Below, in pieces: positions 1-11,189 of a DNA stretch of 64,000 nt. Origin of the DNA: Pomphorhynchus laevis (taxonomy: Eukaryota > Acanthocephala > Palaeacanthocephala > Echinorhynchida > Pomphorhynchidae); contig WNNJ02001489.1 in the NCBI GenBank assembly GCA_012934845.2, positions 1 to 64,000 of the forward strand, read 5' to 3'. The position numbers and the translations under genes were made by a program. The number at the start of each line of letters is the position of its first letter. Position 1 is the first letter of the stretch. A model generated the notes under the pieces. The model searched no databases. It was not told where the DNA came from and was given only the letters and a program-made list of their open reading frames with translations.

Positions 1-89
1 TCCTTTATTAGAAGATGTTCACAAATTTTAAGATAAAAAAGCATCATTTAAAAACCATCACTTACAAATAATATAAAACACGAACTTAC

Positions 90-170
90 CTAAACCGCCA
101 GTTTTATCTGTAAGTGAGGTAGCATTGCCGCTAAAGAGGACAAAGTAAATATTTTCGTAAAATGTCAATG
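90..170 (-). CDS. Possible thioredoxin-like (TXNDC17-type) exon or exon fragment
   Basis: Read on the - strand, the codons before a consensus donor (GTAAGT, complement of 84-89) give YFVLFSGNATSLTDKTGG. TXNDC17-family thioredoxin-like proteins have FxxFSGs...G just before their SWCPDC active site, which would fall in the next exon, left of the window. Against it: the open frame upstream contains no acceptor AG and no ATG, and the stretch TTGTCCTCTTTAG could itself be a splice acceptor. It may be a fragment or chance. Confidence 0.3.
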
Positions 171-319
171 TAAAAAACGTAATTTTAATTATGATATAAT
201 ATATAATATATATAAGCACGCATTAGTGCTCATTGTAAGCACGCATTAGTGCTCATTTGCCACTCTAAATAAATTATTCTTTTTAATGACTAAGTAAATT
301 ACGTGTATATTAAATCTAG

Positions 320-454
320 CTTACGAAATCACTGGAACACACTGATTCAGCGCATGAGTTGTTTGAAGGATCTTCTGCATTGATGCACTGCATTGCCGGA
401 TATATGGCAGGTACAGCGGAACATGGTCTTATGTACCCAGTAGATTTTGCCAAG
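320..454 (+). CDS. Mitoferrin exon (first carrier repeat, helix 1)
   Basis: Acceptor AG at 318-319 and donor GT at 455-456, ending in phase 0 after the lysine of VDFAK. Encodes LTKSLEHTDSAHELF, then the first SLC25 signature. A start at the internal ATG (Met-His-Cys, codon at 383) is possible but would remove the usual N-terminal extension. Confidence 0.85.
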
Positions 455-3400
455 GTTATAACCTTTTTGTTTACTTTAAGTTATTGTATGCTTAACAGTT
501 TATATTATTCACTGATCTTTGAACGTTTGGCACGATCGTGCCAAATACAATATGCCGATGCACTAATTGTTCGTATTATTGCGAGAAATTGCTAGTTTAA
601 GAGCAAATAAGATCAGCGTATTGATTCTACGTATTTTATACTATCAATAAATTAAAATCAATTACAAATAAAATATATAATTAAATAATAAATAATTAAA
701 TAATAAATGATAAATATTAAATAATTATATAAGATTTTATACAATTTGTATTTATATAAAGTTAAAATTTAAATTTAAAATTATTTTTTATCAATTTAGT
801 AATGATATAATATAAATTCGAATAATGAATATAGGTCATCTATTTCGCTAAATAAAAAATTAAAGTTAAGTGAAATTGATAAATCAGATAAGCAAACTGA
901 GTCTATTTATTTAATTAAAATTAGTGATAAATAAATTAAATAATTATAAATAATAATTATAAAAAATATTTTCACCTTATATAAAGTTTAAATTTAAAAT
1001 AAAAGTTAATTTTTATGAATTCACTAATAAATAACATATGATGGATCATAATAAGGATTAGAGATCATTAGAAGGAACTGCTATGCTATCATTTGTATAC
1101 TATAAATTAAAAATCAAGATTAATAATTATAAATAATAAATAATTATATAATTTTTTTTAAATATCCATTTTGTTTCTTTTAATTGTAGTAAGTATTTAT
1201 CAAGAAACGAGAATTTATTCGATAAGAAAGGTTCAGGTCAATATTTAAATATTATAAGATCGGAATAGTTATTACATGGTATCTTATAAATAACAGAAGA
1301 ATTAAATTTCGGTTTTAAGTTGAAAATATTATGTTTTGGAAATATTTTGATTATAAATTGTGACATTTTAATATTATTGGATATTTTATTTTTATATATA
1401 AATTTATAAAAAAGGAGTTTCATTTTACGTTAATAAAATGAATTCCAATATATTTTTTGCTTAGAAGGTCCAAAAAGATTTTTCCCAACAACATAACTTT
1501 TATAGTATGATTTCTTAAAAGTTCATTCGAAAAGCCACTCTTTAACAAACCAAATCAACGAATATATATCATTCAATACAGTGTTAGTGGAGCAATTTTT
1601 TTGCTCTATAAAGTGGATACATTGCAGATTAAATCAATCATTTTTAGGAACAAGAACTTTAAGATGCGATTTTAGGTAATGGCTCATTTTTAAAAAAAAA
1701 CTTGTTTGATACACTTGGTTGGAGTCTTTAAAAACTAAAACATCTAAGAAAGTTTATTAGTTAACGTTAAATTTATCAAATTTATTGGTCAAACTGGACA
1801 GCGATTGGAAAACCGCATCTCACAACATAAATATAGCATTAAACGTGGGAATATGGTGTGTGGTCAAGCTGGACAGCGATTGGAAAACCGCATCTCACAA
1901 AATAAATATAAACGTGTTGTAGTGATTGGTGCATTAGCACAACATGTACTAAATTTAGAACATAACGTTAATTTTGATAAGGCCTCTATTCTATCGTATG
2001 AAAGTAATTACCTTCCACTTACAGGAGAAATTCTTTTTTATAAAAAAAAGAATGACGTCATTCTTTTTTAATAAAAAAAGAATTCCACAGCTTTATACTA
2101 TGGATTAGTATTTTTGTTCGTAGCTTTAATATGTTCGTACAATCCATTCGATGTGATATTTACTTGTTCAGGTTTTATTTTATTTTCTGTTTGATGGTAT
2201 TTTTATAGTAACCTAGTTTAAAATATGTATCTATTAAATTATTTAAATGATTTTGAAGAAAGCCAATATCATTACATATTGTTGCAATTCTTAAAATTTC
2301 ATTATTTAATGTATTATATTTTATATTAAATGGTATGCATAAATGCTCATGCAAAAATATGTTTCTTGTAAATTTAAATGTCATCTTTACGATATAAATT
2401 AAAAGTAGTTTTAGTTAATGTTAATTTAATGTTCATATCTAGATATACACCTTCTTTATCATTACTATTGGTTTTGTTAAGAATAAGGCTTTCTGGATAA
2501 ATTTCTTTCACTAATTGAATAAAAATTGCTAGAATTAAATACACATATATCATTAATGCATCGAAACATATATTTCAAATCTCTATATAATTTAGATTTA
2601 GTTTTTACACAGTTATGAACAAATTTATATTCTATAAAGCTTAAAAACAAGTCAGCTATATTCTTAAAATAATAGTTCCTGGTGATAGCAGCTATTAAAA
2701 TATTAACTGAACCTTTTTATCGAATAAATTTTCGTTTCTTAGTTCCATTCTATTTTTAATTTGCATAATTAAATTTATATTATAATTTGCATATTATAAA
2801 TCGTATATTTATACGATTTATAATTTGCTTTAAATTTTGTTATAATTTTATTCAAACGCTTGGCCTTAGAAGGACTTCTTCAAAATAAAAATGTTTTCAA
2901 CTTAAGTGTTCCTTACGAAACAAATTAATATCATGAGGTTCTATTTCATTTTTTAAATATTTTTGACAGTAATAATCGGCTATTAGAAAATATAAAGAAA
3001 TTTTAGATACGGAAGAATTCGATGAAAACATTATTTTTATAAAATATCAGAAATCATGAGTGTATTTAATTTAAAGTTTGCAGTAATTTTTATTGTCTTC
3101 AATTATATCACCACATTCACTCGCTTAGCACCTCAAAGTACTTAAATAGTATTGTATACCAGCGTTAACTTCAATTACATTACAATATTTAAAAATGTAA
3201 TTTAAATACGTTAAAAAGTTTATTCATTTATAAATATATACGAATTTACAGCTTTACATAAGAACTTGCCTTAATAACAAAATTTTAATAAAAAATCATA
3301 TCCGATAACTGAGTTTACGGATTTTATACGATATATAAATAGAAATATAGATAAATAATATACAATTATATAAGATTTTATTCAATTTATATTTATATCA

Positions 3401-6400
3401 AGCTAAAATAAAAAATTGAAATTTAACATAAAAGTCAATTTTTAAGAATTGACTAATAAATAACAGACGATATTTAAGAATAATAATTAGAGGTCATCAT
3501 GAGAAACTGCTATGCTATCAAGTTTCGCACGATATATCCTATTTTAATAAGGAATACGGTATACCCTATTTCAATTTCGGACGATATACCCTATTCCAAT
3601 AAGGAATGGAGCCTTATCAATAACACGAATAAATAATATAGAATGTATTCCAATTAGGAATACAAATTGAATTGGTATTTGAACACGTATAGTCGATATA
3701 TAAACTGTTTGTTAGTAAAGCTCAGTAACACGTATGAATAAAAACAGGCGGTATTCAATCTGTCAAATATTTCACATAATGGGCTAAATAGCTCATGATT
3801 AGAACATAGACCGAAAACGTATTTCTATTTCCGATTTTTAATGGTTGATGCATGGAATTGCTGTAGTAAAGCAACTTTGAATTATCGTGAGTTGATTTTG
3901 CGTATAAATTACTTGTCAAGGCTTATTATTTAAAATACAAACACATATCAATTTGTATACAATTTGTATAAATCAAATTATATCAAAGCATTTTATGCTG
4001 GGATCCATTATATAGCGAGTATATATAATACAATATATTGAGTTTATGTAATAAACTCAATATTGAGTTAACACTTATTCGATCATCACAACATTTACAA
4101 GTAATGCATTGCCATTGTGGTTTTTTATATTAAAATTCAATTGCATTCGTCATTAGCAAACGACAGAAGGAACAAGAATGGAAATATATTGAAGTGATCT
4201 AACTTCATAAGTTTAAATAGTATCCTTTAAATAGTATCCTTACATTCATTGCTATTAAGATATGAAAAATTGTTTTAAAATTTAAATTGCAATTTTTAAC
4301 ATATTTCTAATTTTATCAATTTTAACATTTTTATTTGAATGTTTTTGTAAGTTAATATTTGATAAATTATTGTGACATAATAGATAATATATTTAATGTG
4401 TGATATAATAAATACAAAGTTGATGGATGAATCTCTATTAATTGACACCGTGGCCTTCTCATGACTACTTTGACGCAAATCCATTCTAGTCAAAAAAATA
4501 ATCAAAATTAATTCCTATATACAAAAATTGTACAAAATATATATATCATTAAATTATACAAAATAATTAAAATAAAAATACATTTTTAAACTATATTAAA
4601 CATATTTTTTTATTTTTTTATTAAATTATTATTTAATTTGTGTTATTATATGAAAAATAATATTTAATTTTAATAATATTTAATAAAATATAAAATATTA
4701 TTTTTTATAATATTTAAGCGAATTTTAAATTCACCATTCGAATTTTAAATTTTTTAAGTAAGTTTTAATTTCAATACTCGAATTCTAATGGGAGATAACT
4801 ATCGGCATGGTAAAATGTTCTAAAATAGTGGAATTAACTATTGATTTGCAATAATTTAAATCATAATTCTAAAAATATCAAACCGTTTTAAAAATATTTT
4901 CTTATTTTAGTTTGCATTATAGAATTAAATCATTATTTTCATATCTGCAATACTGCAATTTATGATTCAAATCCTTCTAAGCACAAAGAGTCAGAGAATT
5001 AAAGATTAAATGGAATAAAAACTAACTGATATTTTTAGTTTTTATTTGGAATTTATAGCAGATTAACAAATACATATTTATTCTTATATTTCGATGCGTT
5101 CAATTTGTGAATTTGCTTGAACAAAATAAACAATTTGTTCATAAATTAAACAATTTGTTCATAAATTGCTATTTGTGTGAATATCCACTTTTTAAATATT
5201 TCTGTAAATATTTAGACCCGACTTATGAGTATACGGTCTGCAGTACAAACTATAAGTGGGAGTATAGTTAATGCGGTTCGAAAAGAAGGATTACTAAGAC
5301 CTATGCGCGGAATTTCTATCGTTGCAATTTCAGCTGGTCCTGCCCACGGTCTTTATTACGCCGGCTATGAATTTACTAAACACTCACTTACTGATAATAT
5401 GCGATCTAGTGGAAAAAATTATATTGCAAACGGTAAAATGCTAAATCAATTTCAAATGAAAACTACTCTGAATGTCTAAATGTGCTGAATTCAAAACTAT
5501 TCAAGATAACTGCTGTCAATAACTGTTAATAAAAATATGTAAACATATTACTATGAATATTTAATAAAAATTAAATATATTAAATTACAAATTGTATATA
5601 TAATAATTTAATTAAAAGCAATGGCTATTATATATAATTTTTAATATAATAAGTAATTAATTAATAATTAACTAATTAATATTAATTAATTAATAATTAA
5701 ATTAATTAATTTATATCATGATTCAAATTTTTCATATTATTACAATATTGGTTAGTAATACTGATTTTTGTTTTACTAAATATCTACTTAAATTTAATTG
5801 ACTTTTGCAACTCCTCAATTAATTAGAATTTATTTACACTTTACATTCATCGCATTTTTTTTCACATTTTTTTATATTGACTACAATAAATAGTAAAATG
5901 CGATCAACTTTTGGGGCAGAGAATTTTTAAACATTCTTGAAAATAGAATTTTTATTTTTATTTTATTTATTATTCTGACAACAATTTGCTAATTCTGCTG
6001 TTGGTTCAATGGTAAACTTAATAACTTGAGCTAATTTAATTTAAAGTCATTGTATATGACTTTAAATATTAAAGTCATATAAATATTAAACACACTTCAA
6101 TATTTCTTGAAGTTTTATTACTTTAAGTATTTTATTTATGTGATTATTGTAATAACGAAACAACTAAAAATAAATAATTATTGGAGCTGGATCAAAGAAA
6201 AGAATTAATTATTTTTGATATTTCGATTTGTTAGCATCTTCAGAAAATTAGGTAATTTTCTAAAGATGCTAGCAGAAGTTTGCGAAATATCAATAAAATA
6301 ATTTCCTCTTTTCTTTGATCCAGCTACAATAATTCTTTATCAATAATGGATCATTATCAACTATTTAAAATTAATTTTTAAAGTCAATTTCGCAGGTAAT

Positions 6401-9400
6401 TCAATCAACTATTTAAATGATAATATAGTAAAATATGAGCCTTTAGATTTTGTTTCGAATTCGTGTGATGCATTATTAAATTTTTGTGATTTAAAAAATT
6501 TAATAATGATTTAATAAATTTAATAATTTTTAAATTTAAAAAATTTAAAAATTTTACACATATATAACTTATATTATATGTTATTAATGTTAATTAATTT
6601 AATTAGTAATTAACATTAATTAATAATTTAATTCTGGTTTATTGCATTTTTAATTTTTATTAAAAATAAATTTTATGAATTCTTCAATACGATAATAACA
6701 TTAATATTTAAATATTAATGTCAATTATTAGAATATAATAATTATAAATATAATATTATCAATATTATAATTTTAATATTATAATATTTTATAATATTAT
6801 TATATTTTTAATATTATCAATTTTAATATTAATTTTACCTGAAATGTTCATGACCTGAAACCGTTTAATAAAATTGCATTTTAAATTTATCAACTACCAA
6901 ATGTTCTAAATATCATGTATCAGGTAAATGCCGTATAACGTGAAATTGCTTAACTTTGTATTCGGATTTTTCTTTAGGAACTTGCTGCATACTTATTGAG
7001 ACGAAAATATAAAATCTATTTATGGGATTTTTGATCAAGACAATAAAACTATTTATTTTAACTAAAATATAATAGTTAAAAATTTTAATAAAAAATGTTA
7101 ATAAAATTTTTATATAAAACTATCTAAAACACATTTGATAAGTGCAAAAAAAAACGAAAAAATTTAAAAAAGGGAAACGCGATGTCACTTATAACTTAAA
7201 ATACATTAATTTAGATCAAAAGATATGTTTTAATATCAAATACAATTTCAGTTTATCTCAAATGTTACCATTCCGCGTGAATTTTTGTAATCATATAAGC
7301 TTGACACGAAAGAAAGACGAAAAATACTGCTAGATGCCATTTCGTTATCACAATGACTCATCAGTGCCAGATCCTTCCCACTACTGGATGCAGAGGAGGA
7401 CTAGTAGACGGCAATCAACGAATCATGTGCTATTTTTATTTCAGTTTGTTTTTGATTTTTTTAATTTCAGTTTTTGGCAATATAATTTTGACAATTTTCA
7501 TTGTTTTTAGGTTCTGCTGCGATTGTTGCTACACTACTGCACGATTTTGTCATGGTACCAGCAGATAGTACGGTTAAGATTTAAAAACGTTTTACAGTTT
7601 AATTAACGATGTAATATGTAACATTACAGCAAGATGTAAAAATATAGCATCAGCTCAACATCAGTGGTGTTGCAATTACTTTCGTCAATATAGGTTTTTA
7701 ATGGCTTCAGATGTTTTCATTTACTTTCCGATCATCATACAGATATCGATTATTCTGCATTAAACATTAACTGTATATCTTTTTAGGCTGCATATTTTGT
7801 ACTATAAATAAATTTAAAAATGTAAATATCGTAAAAGAATTGTTATAACCCAGATAATCCGATTAATAATATTAAACCGATTAATATTAATAAAATTAAT
7901 ATTTATTAAACCGATTAATATATAATATACTAGTACATTAAAATTCAGATTAGAGATCATCAGGAAGAACTACTTCATCAGGTTTCGGTTCCTATTCATC
8001 GACCTGACATAGCAGTGAGTCCAATTACGTGCTAATTACGTATTTCATGTGATGAAATTTGATTATTTAGTGTACCTTATTATAACACAAGAACGACTTA
8101 TGTATCTTATTCTAATACAAAATATATTGTTTATTATCCGTAAAAATTTCCGCTTAATAGTTTAATTGTGTTGATTAATAAAATTGTGTTTATAAAATTT
8201 CATTATTATTTAAAGGTGAAATGGGGCGAAGTTTTTGAGAAGATGATTGACACTTTGATAGCGAACACAATATTGTGTTGATTTATATATTTTATTATTT
8301 TCTGTTTGATTGTATTTTTATAGTAACCTAATTTAAAATATGTATCTATTAAATTATTTAAATGATTTTGAAGAAAGCAATATCATTACATATTGTTGCA
8401 ATTCTTAAAATTTCATTATTTAATGTATTATATTTTATATTATATGGTATGCAAGAATGCTCATGCAAAAATATGTTTCTTGTAAATTTAAATATGTCAT
8501 CTTTACGATATAAATTAACAGTAGTTTTAGTTAATGTTAATTTAATGTTCATATCTAGATATACACCTTCTTTATCATTAATATTGGTTTTGTTAAGAAT
8601 AAGGCTTTCTGGATAAATGTGCTCACTAATTGAATAAAAATATAATATTTTTATAAATATTTAATAACAAAATATTTAATAATAATAATTATAATTTAAT
8701 TTAATTATAGTTATAAGATCAATATCCGGTTTATTATTATGCATTAATATATTTTTATTTATAATGCATGCTTCCTGTATTCTTCGTTCCAAAATACCGT
8801 TTTCTACGGAAATTATTATAATATTCTTGAAAGATATTCTATGATTGTTGTTTAAGGAATTGTTTATAACAGCGTCGGATCTTTAGCATGTTCTCGAACT
8901 TTCCCAAAACTACTCTCCAACCTTTCCAACGTATTGTAAACTCAGCAGTTCGCATTCTGCTGTCTCCGCAGTTTTGGCCACATTACTCAACATATTTTCA
9001 ATCTTTCCTGGCTTTTCACAATTAGCTATCATGTCCAGTTTCGTTTAATTATCCTGACCCATCATGTACTGCATCGCAATTCCCCTTCATACTTACATCT
9101 TCCATTTCTCGGTGAATATCGTCCTGTTTCTTTATCCTTAAGATCATCTCATTCTCGTTTTCTCTACACTTCAAATTATTCGACAAATTATCGCCTTAGT
9201 TTCTTTCCTGTTGCTGCTCATCTTGCTTGAAATTCGCTCCCTTCTTACATTCACTCGACTTCCTTGTTCATACTATTCAAAATTCGTCTGTGTGATTATT
9301 TTTCTATCAGTTTGATAATTTTTTGTCACTTTTTAGCTTGTAAACGTGCCGTTGATACGTATTTGCCACTCAAATAAATTTCTCTATTTAATTAAAGATC

Positions 9401-10031
9401 TCTATTGGATAATACGAACCTAAATATTTTATTAATTTCTGGTCGTGAGCTTTATATATTTGTGTAAAAACTATCTGTTCTACGACAAAAGAATGTAGAT
9501 TTTGCGTTTGGGTTTAATCTTGTCTAAACTTAATTTGTTTTAGCACTTAAGCAGCAGATACAAAAAGAAAATAGTCAACATCGAAATTTGGTCAAATGTT
9601 TTCAAAAAATAGTCAAAACTGAGGGAATTTCAGGCTTGTACAGAAGTTATACAACACAATTAGCTATGAATATTCCATTTCAGATCGCGCACTTTGTTAC
9701 TTACGAGCTAGTAAAAGATTTGCTATGTGGAGGAAATTATAAGGAACGGAACAAAACATGGGTACATCTGTTATCAGGAGGAATTGCCGGCGCATTATCT
9801 GCAGCAGTAACAAATCCTTTTGATGTATGCAAAACTTTGATCAACACGAGAGAAAAGGTGAACGACCAGAGGGCTTTCAATTTGCGACAAGCTTTTACGC
9901 TTGTATATCGACGGACTGGAATCTATGGATTCATGCTTGGCATACGAGCGAGGGTACTTTATGTGGCTCCATCTACCGCTGTTTCTTGGGCTGTCTATGA
10001 GTCATTTAAATACTGGCTTATAAATACATAA
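320..10031 (+). CDS. Mitoferrin (SLC25A28/37-type mitochondrial iron carrier), four exons
   Basis: Mitoferrin imports ferrous iron across the mitochondrial inner membrane for haem and Fe-S cluster synthesis. Exons joined by canonical GT/AG sites with matching phases lie at 320-454, 5216-5432, 7511-7567 and 9544-10031. Together they give about 300 residues following the SLC25 plan of three repeats. Seen in order: MAGTAEHGLMYPVDFAK (carrier signature 1), AGPAHGLYYAGYE, LLHDFVMVPAD (signature 2), MNIPFQIAHFVTYE (the mitoferrin-type MNxPFQ helix) and AAVTNPFDVCKTL (signature 3), ending in VYESFKYWL. Introns 1 to 3 are about 4.8, 2.1 and 2.0 kb and carry PLE fragments. The true start codon is not seen: the first recognised exon is open back to an AG at 318-319 and an in-frame TAG, so a 5' exon probably lies left of the window or is unrecognised. 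The coding frame is undamaged. Confidence 0.92.
1770..2071 (+). mobile_element. PLE GIY-YIG endonuclease fragment with 75-bp in-frame duplication
   Basis: Reads KFIGQTGQRLENRISQHKY, then after 75 bp repeats GQAGQRLENRISQNKY, then VIGALAQHVLNLEHNVNFD and YESNYLPLTGEI. This is the pattern of the C-terminal GIY-YIG nuclease of Penelope-like elements: IGxTGRxLxxR, a conserved His-x-x-x-x-H-NFD stretch and a downstream Glu. The duplicated units start at 1787 and 1862. It differs from the GIY-YIG seen near 53.5 kb, so it is a second PLE lineage. It lies in mitoferrin intron 1. A palindrome of GAATGACGTCATTC with flanking T/A runs follows at about 2030-2085. Confidence 0.65.
2090..2800 (-). mobile_element. 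Penelope-like element, RT C-terminus and linker (fragment)
   Basis: On the - strand: YPESLILNKTNSNDKEGVYL-DMNI, then FKFTRNIFLHEH, IKYNTLNNEILRIATICND and IDTYFKLGYYKNTIKQKIK. This is the end of the PLE reverse transcriptase (LxLNKTN...YLDMNI) and its linker, which in PLEs reads H...S..xxxxRI..IC......L......L...GY. Homologous pieces occur at 8.3, 59.4 and 62.9 kb. Several frame changes interrupt it. It lies within mitoferrin intron 1. Confidence 0.7.
3300..3780 (-). repeat. PLE 3'-tail repeat, degenerate
   Basis: Contains the family tail: the run related to GACTAATAAATAACAGACG, then AGAGGTCATCATGAGAAACTGCT-like and GCTATCAAGTTTCG. Better copies lie at 53.8 and 57.1 kb. A shorter piece of the same tail is at about 1000-1100. 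Between 3500 and 3620 a short unit of the type ATACCCTATTCCAATAAGGA is repeated three times imperfectly. Confidence 0.6.
3800..5200. other. Mitoferrin intron 1, AT-rich, no gene seen
   Basis: Extremely AT-rich sequence with short A/T palindromes. The longest open frames are composition-driven, match nothing I know, and lack splice or start context. Confidence 0.5.
5216..5432 (+). CDS. Mitoferrin exon (matrix loop 1 and helix 2)
   Basis: Acceptor TTTAG ends at 5215; the donor GT follows 5432, in phase 1. Starts TRLMSIRSAVQ, the continuation of the VKTRMQ motif, and runs through KEGLLRPMRG and AGPAHGLYYAGYE to NYIANG. It reads on from 454 without a gap against known mitoferrins. Confidence 0.93.
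6176..6334. repeat. 159-bp foldback (inverted repeat), MITE-like or PLE-end-like
   Basis: The two halves are imperfect reverse complements meeting near 6252: AATTATTGGAGCTGGATCAAAG at the left end pairs with CTTTGATCCAGCTACAATAATT at the right, and TAGCATCTTCAGAAAATTA pairs with TAATTTTCTAAAGATGCTA in the centre. The core phrase (C)TGAAGATGCTA...GAAATATC resembles the CTGAAGATG...CGAAA end motif often seen at PLE termini; a related single copy sits at about 16355-16400. It lies in mitoferrin intron 2. Confidence 0.7.
7511..7567 (+). CDS. Mitoferrin 57-nt micro-exon (helix 3, second carrier signature)
   Basis: Only 57 nt. Preceded by a T-rich tract ending in TTTTTAG and followed by GTACGG. 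Phase 1 on both sides: the G ending the previous exon completes GGT (Gly), and the A ending this one joins CA of the next exon as ACA (Thr). It encodes GSAAIVATLLHDFVMVPAD, matching helix 3 and the second P-x-D/E signature, exactly the piece otherwise missing between the flanking exons. Confidence 0.9.
7930..8640 (-). mobile_element. Penelope-like element, RT end plus 3' tail, lacking GIY-YIG (fragment)
   Basis: The - strand reads YPESLILNKTNINDKEGVYL-DMNI, IFLHEHSCIPYNIKYNTLN, EILRIATICND and YFKLG(Y)YKNTIKQ, then passes almost directly into the family tail (AACACAA...AATTT..., GACCTGACATAGCAG, ATCATCAGGAAGAACT) without the GIY-YIG segment that precedes the same tail at 53.5 kb. It lies in mitoferrin intron 3. 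Confidence 0.7.
8860..9370 (+). mobile_element. L2/CR1-like LINE 3' end fragment
   Basis: The + strand has the C-terminal LINE pattern SHSRFLYTSNYSTNYRLSFF, then PVAAHLAWNSLPSYI and FKIRLCDYF, i.e. the R(T)...F...A...WNSLP...FK.RL block that closes CR1/L2-type RT proteins. Upstream frames show leucine-serine-rich RT thumb debris with stops. GC content is higher than in the flanking intron. 5'-truncated, inside mitoferrin intron 3. Confidence 0.6.
9544..10031 (+). CDS. Mitoferrin terminal exon (helices 4-6) with stop
   Basis: Acceptor TTTTAG ends at 9543; the stop TAA is at 10029-10031. Encodes LKQQIQKENSQHR, then RSYTTQLAMNIPFQ, HLLSGGIAGALSAAVTNPFDVCK and PSTAVSWAVYESFKYW. The methionine and histidine around MNIPFQIAHF are the residues that mark iron carriers within SLC25. 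Confidence 0.95.
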
Positions 10032-10102
10032 GGATTTTGTTAGCAATACAAAGAAAGAACTTTTTGTTGTGAAATTGAAAAATTTTAAAATCCGAAATTT
10101 TA

Positions 10103-10687
10103 TTAATTTTCACTTTTGATATAACTTTTGTATTTTCGACCATACCATAGACTGGTCACCAATGTATCTCTGTCAGGAAATGCATCGTTTCCATCATACC
10201 ATTTAGATTGTATATCCTTAAATCTGGAGTATTCAACCTCGAAGTGAACATTGTTCAAATCCGTAACAGAATCTGCTACTTTTTCGCTTATGCTTCTGCT
10301 GTCAATTTCACTGGAAAAATATTCGGCAATTTGATATACTGTTTGGAGATCATTTAAGACGGGATTAGGAATATCTTTGTGCATATCCGATGATATACAA
10401 ATGTTGAGGAGTTTATGCTTTAATGACGTATCTAATTTAGTTTGAAATGACTTTATTCCTAATGCACCTGCAATATTGAACACTTGCTCAGTGCAGTTAG
10501 CCGGAGGCTTGTATTCCTTTACCTTCGATAATGACTTCACAGCTACTGATTTTACGGATAACTTTTGGATACTGAGTTCGTTAGTCGGTAGGACTGATAG
10601 TAAACGTGTGTTCATTTGCGGCGATAATATATATTTTGATTTTAGCAGGCGGTAGTATCTAGTTATAGGTAGCATGTGAAATACCAA
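10103..10687 (-). CDS. MRPL50: Mitochondrial ribosomal protein L50 (mL50)
   Basis: mL50 is a metazoan-specific protein of the large mitochondrial ribosomal subunit. The 194-residue product has a basic N-terminus suited to mitochondrial import (ITRYYRLLKSKYIL), then the family landmarks VKEYKPPAN, a helical core LKHKLLNICISSDMHKDIPN-P and DLQTVYQIAEYFSSEID, and the C-terminal block VHFEVEYSRF...DAFPDRDTLVTSL-WYGRKY. That last block is the extended tail of invertebrate L50 proteins and is absent from the shorter human form. Start: the ATG at 10685-10687, or the in-frame ATG four codons later (MLPITRYY). It appears single-exon here. Convergent with mitoferrin, 71 bp between stops, so the two 3' UTRs must be very short or overlap. 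Confidence 0.85.
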   Translation of the reverse strand: MVFHMLPITRYYRLLKSKYILSPQMNTRLLSVLPTNELSIQKLSVKSVAVKSLSKVKEYKPPANCTEQVFNIAGALGIKSFQTKLDTSLKHKLLNICISSDMHKDIPNPVLNDLQTVYQIAEYFSSEIDSRSISEKVADSVTDLNNVHFEVEYSRFKDIQSKWYDGNDAFPDRDTLVTSLWYGRKYKSYIKSEN

Positions 10688-10704
10688 TATTCTTGTATAA
10701 ATAA

Positions 10705-10779
10705 TCAGAAATTGGCAACTTCCTTTATAGTTTTTGGAATTTGAACATAGTTTGCATATTTCAAATCGCTTTTATTACC
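10705..10779 (-). CDS. Possible terminal exon of an unidentified small gene just upstream of MRPL50
   Basis: After an acceptor TTATTTCAG (complement of 10780-10788) the - strand encodes GNKSDLKYANYVQIPKTIKE, then VANF and a stop, 17 bp before the MRPL50 start. Amino-acid composition and splice context look coding. A possible preceding exon (about 10842-10900, after ATTTCAG) reads LVLPFAAEIIPFKQI, but its only donor would be GTTCAG, which is weak. I do not recognise the protein. The spacing would make MRPL50's promoter overlap the 3' end of this gene. Confidence 0.35.
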   Translation of the reverse strand, partial: GNKSDLKYANYVQIPKTIKEVANF

Positions 10780-11189
10780 CTGAAATAAAATTAGTAAAGA
10801 TAGAAAAGTGTAAAGATAATAAGGATTAAATTATATATTAATCTGAACAATTTGTTTAAAAGGAATAATCTCAGCCGCAAAGGGCAAAACGAGAACTGAA
10901 ATAAACAAAATTGAATAAAATTATATTATTAATTATTTACGAACTATCCAGCTGCTTTAAAGTCAAATTAAAAAGGATGGACATAAGTGTGCGTGAAAAT
11001 ATAAAATTATCACAGCGTTAATAATAAGGATTTTATTAAAAATACAACCGTACGTGGAAAGATTTTTGTCAAAATTTAGAATAAGAAAAAATAAAAGGAT
11101 TAGTACCACATAAGGGGAGGATTCTAGCAGACGGAGGCCAGCGGTCTTATCACATGATCTCCATACCTTCCTTCTGTTCGAACACATTA

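Noticed and set aside
7353-7568. 71-codon + strand frame with a hydrophobic core (YFSLFLIFLISVFGNIIL)
   Set aside because: It overlaps the mitoferrin micro-exon in another frame; the hydrophobicity comes from the T-rich acceptor region.
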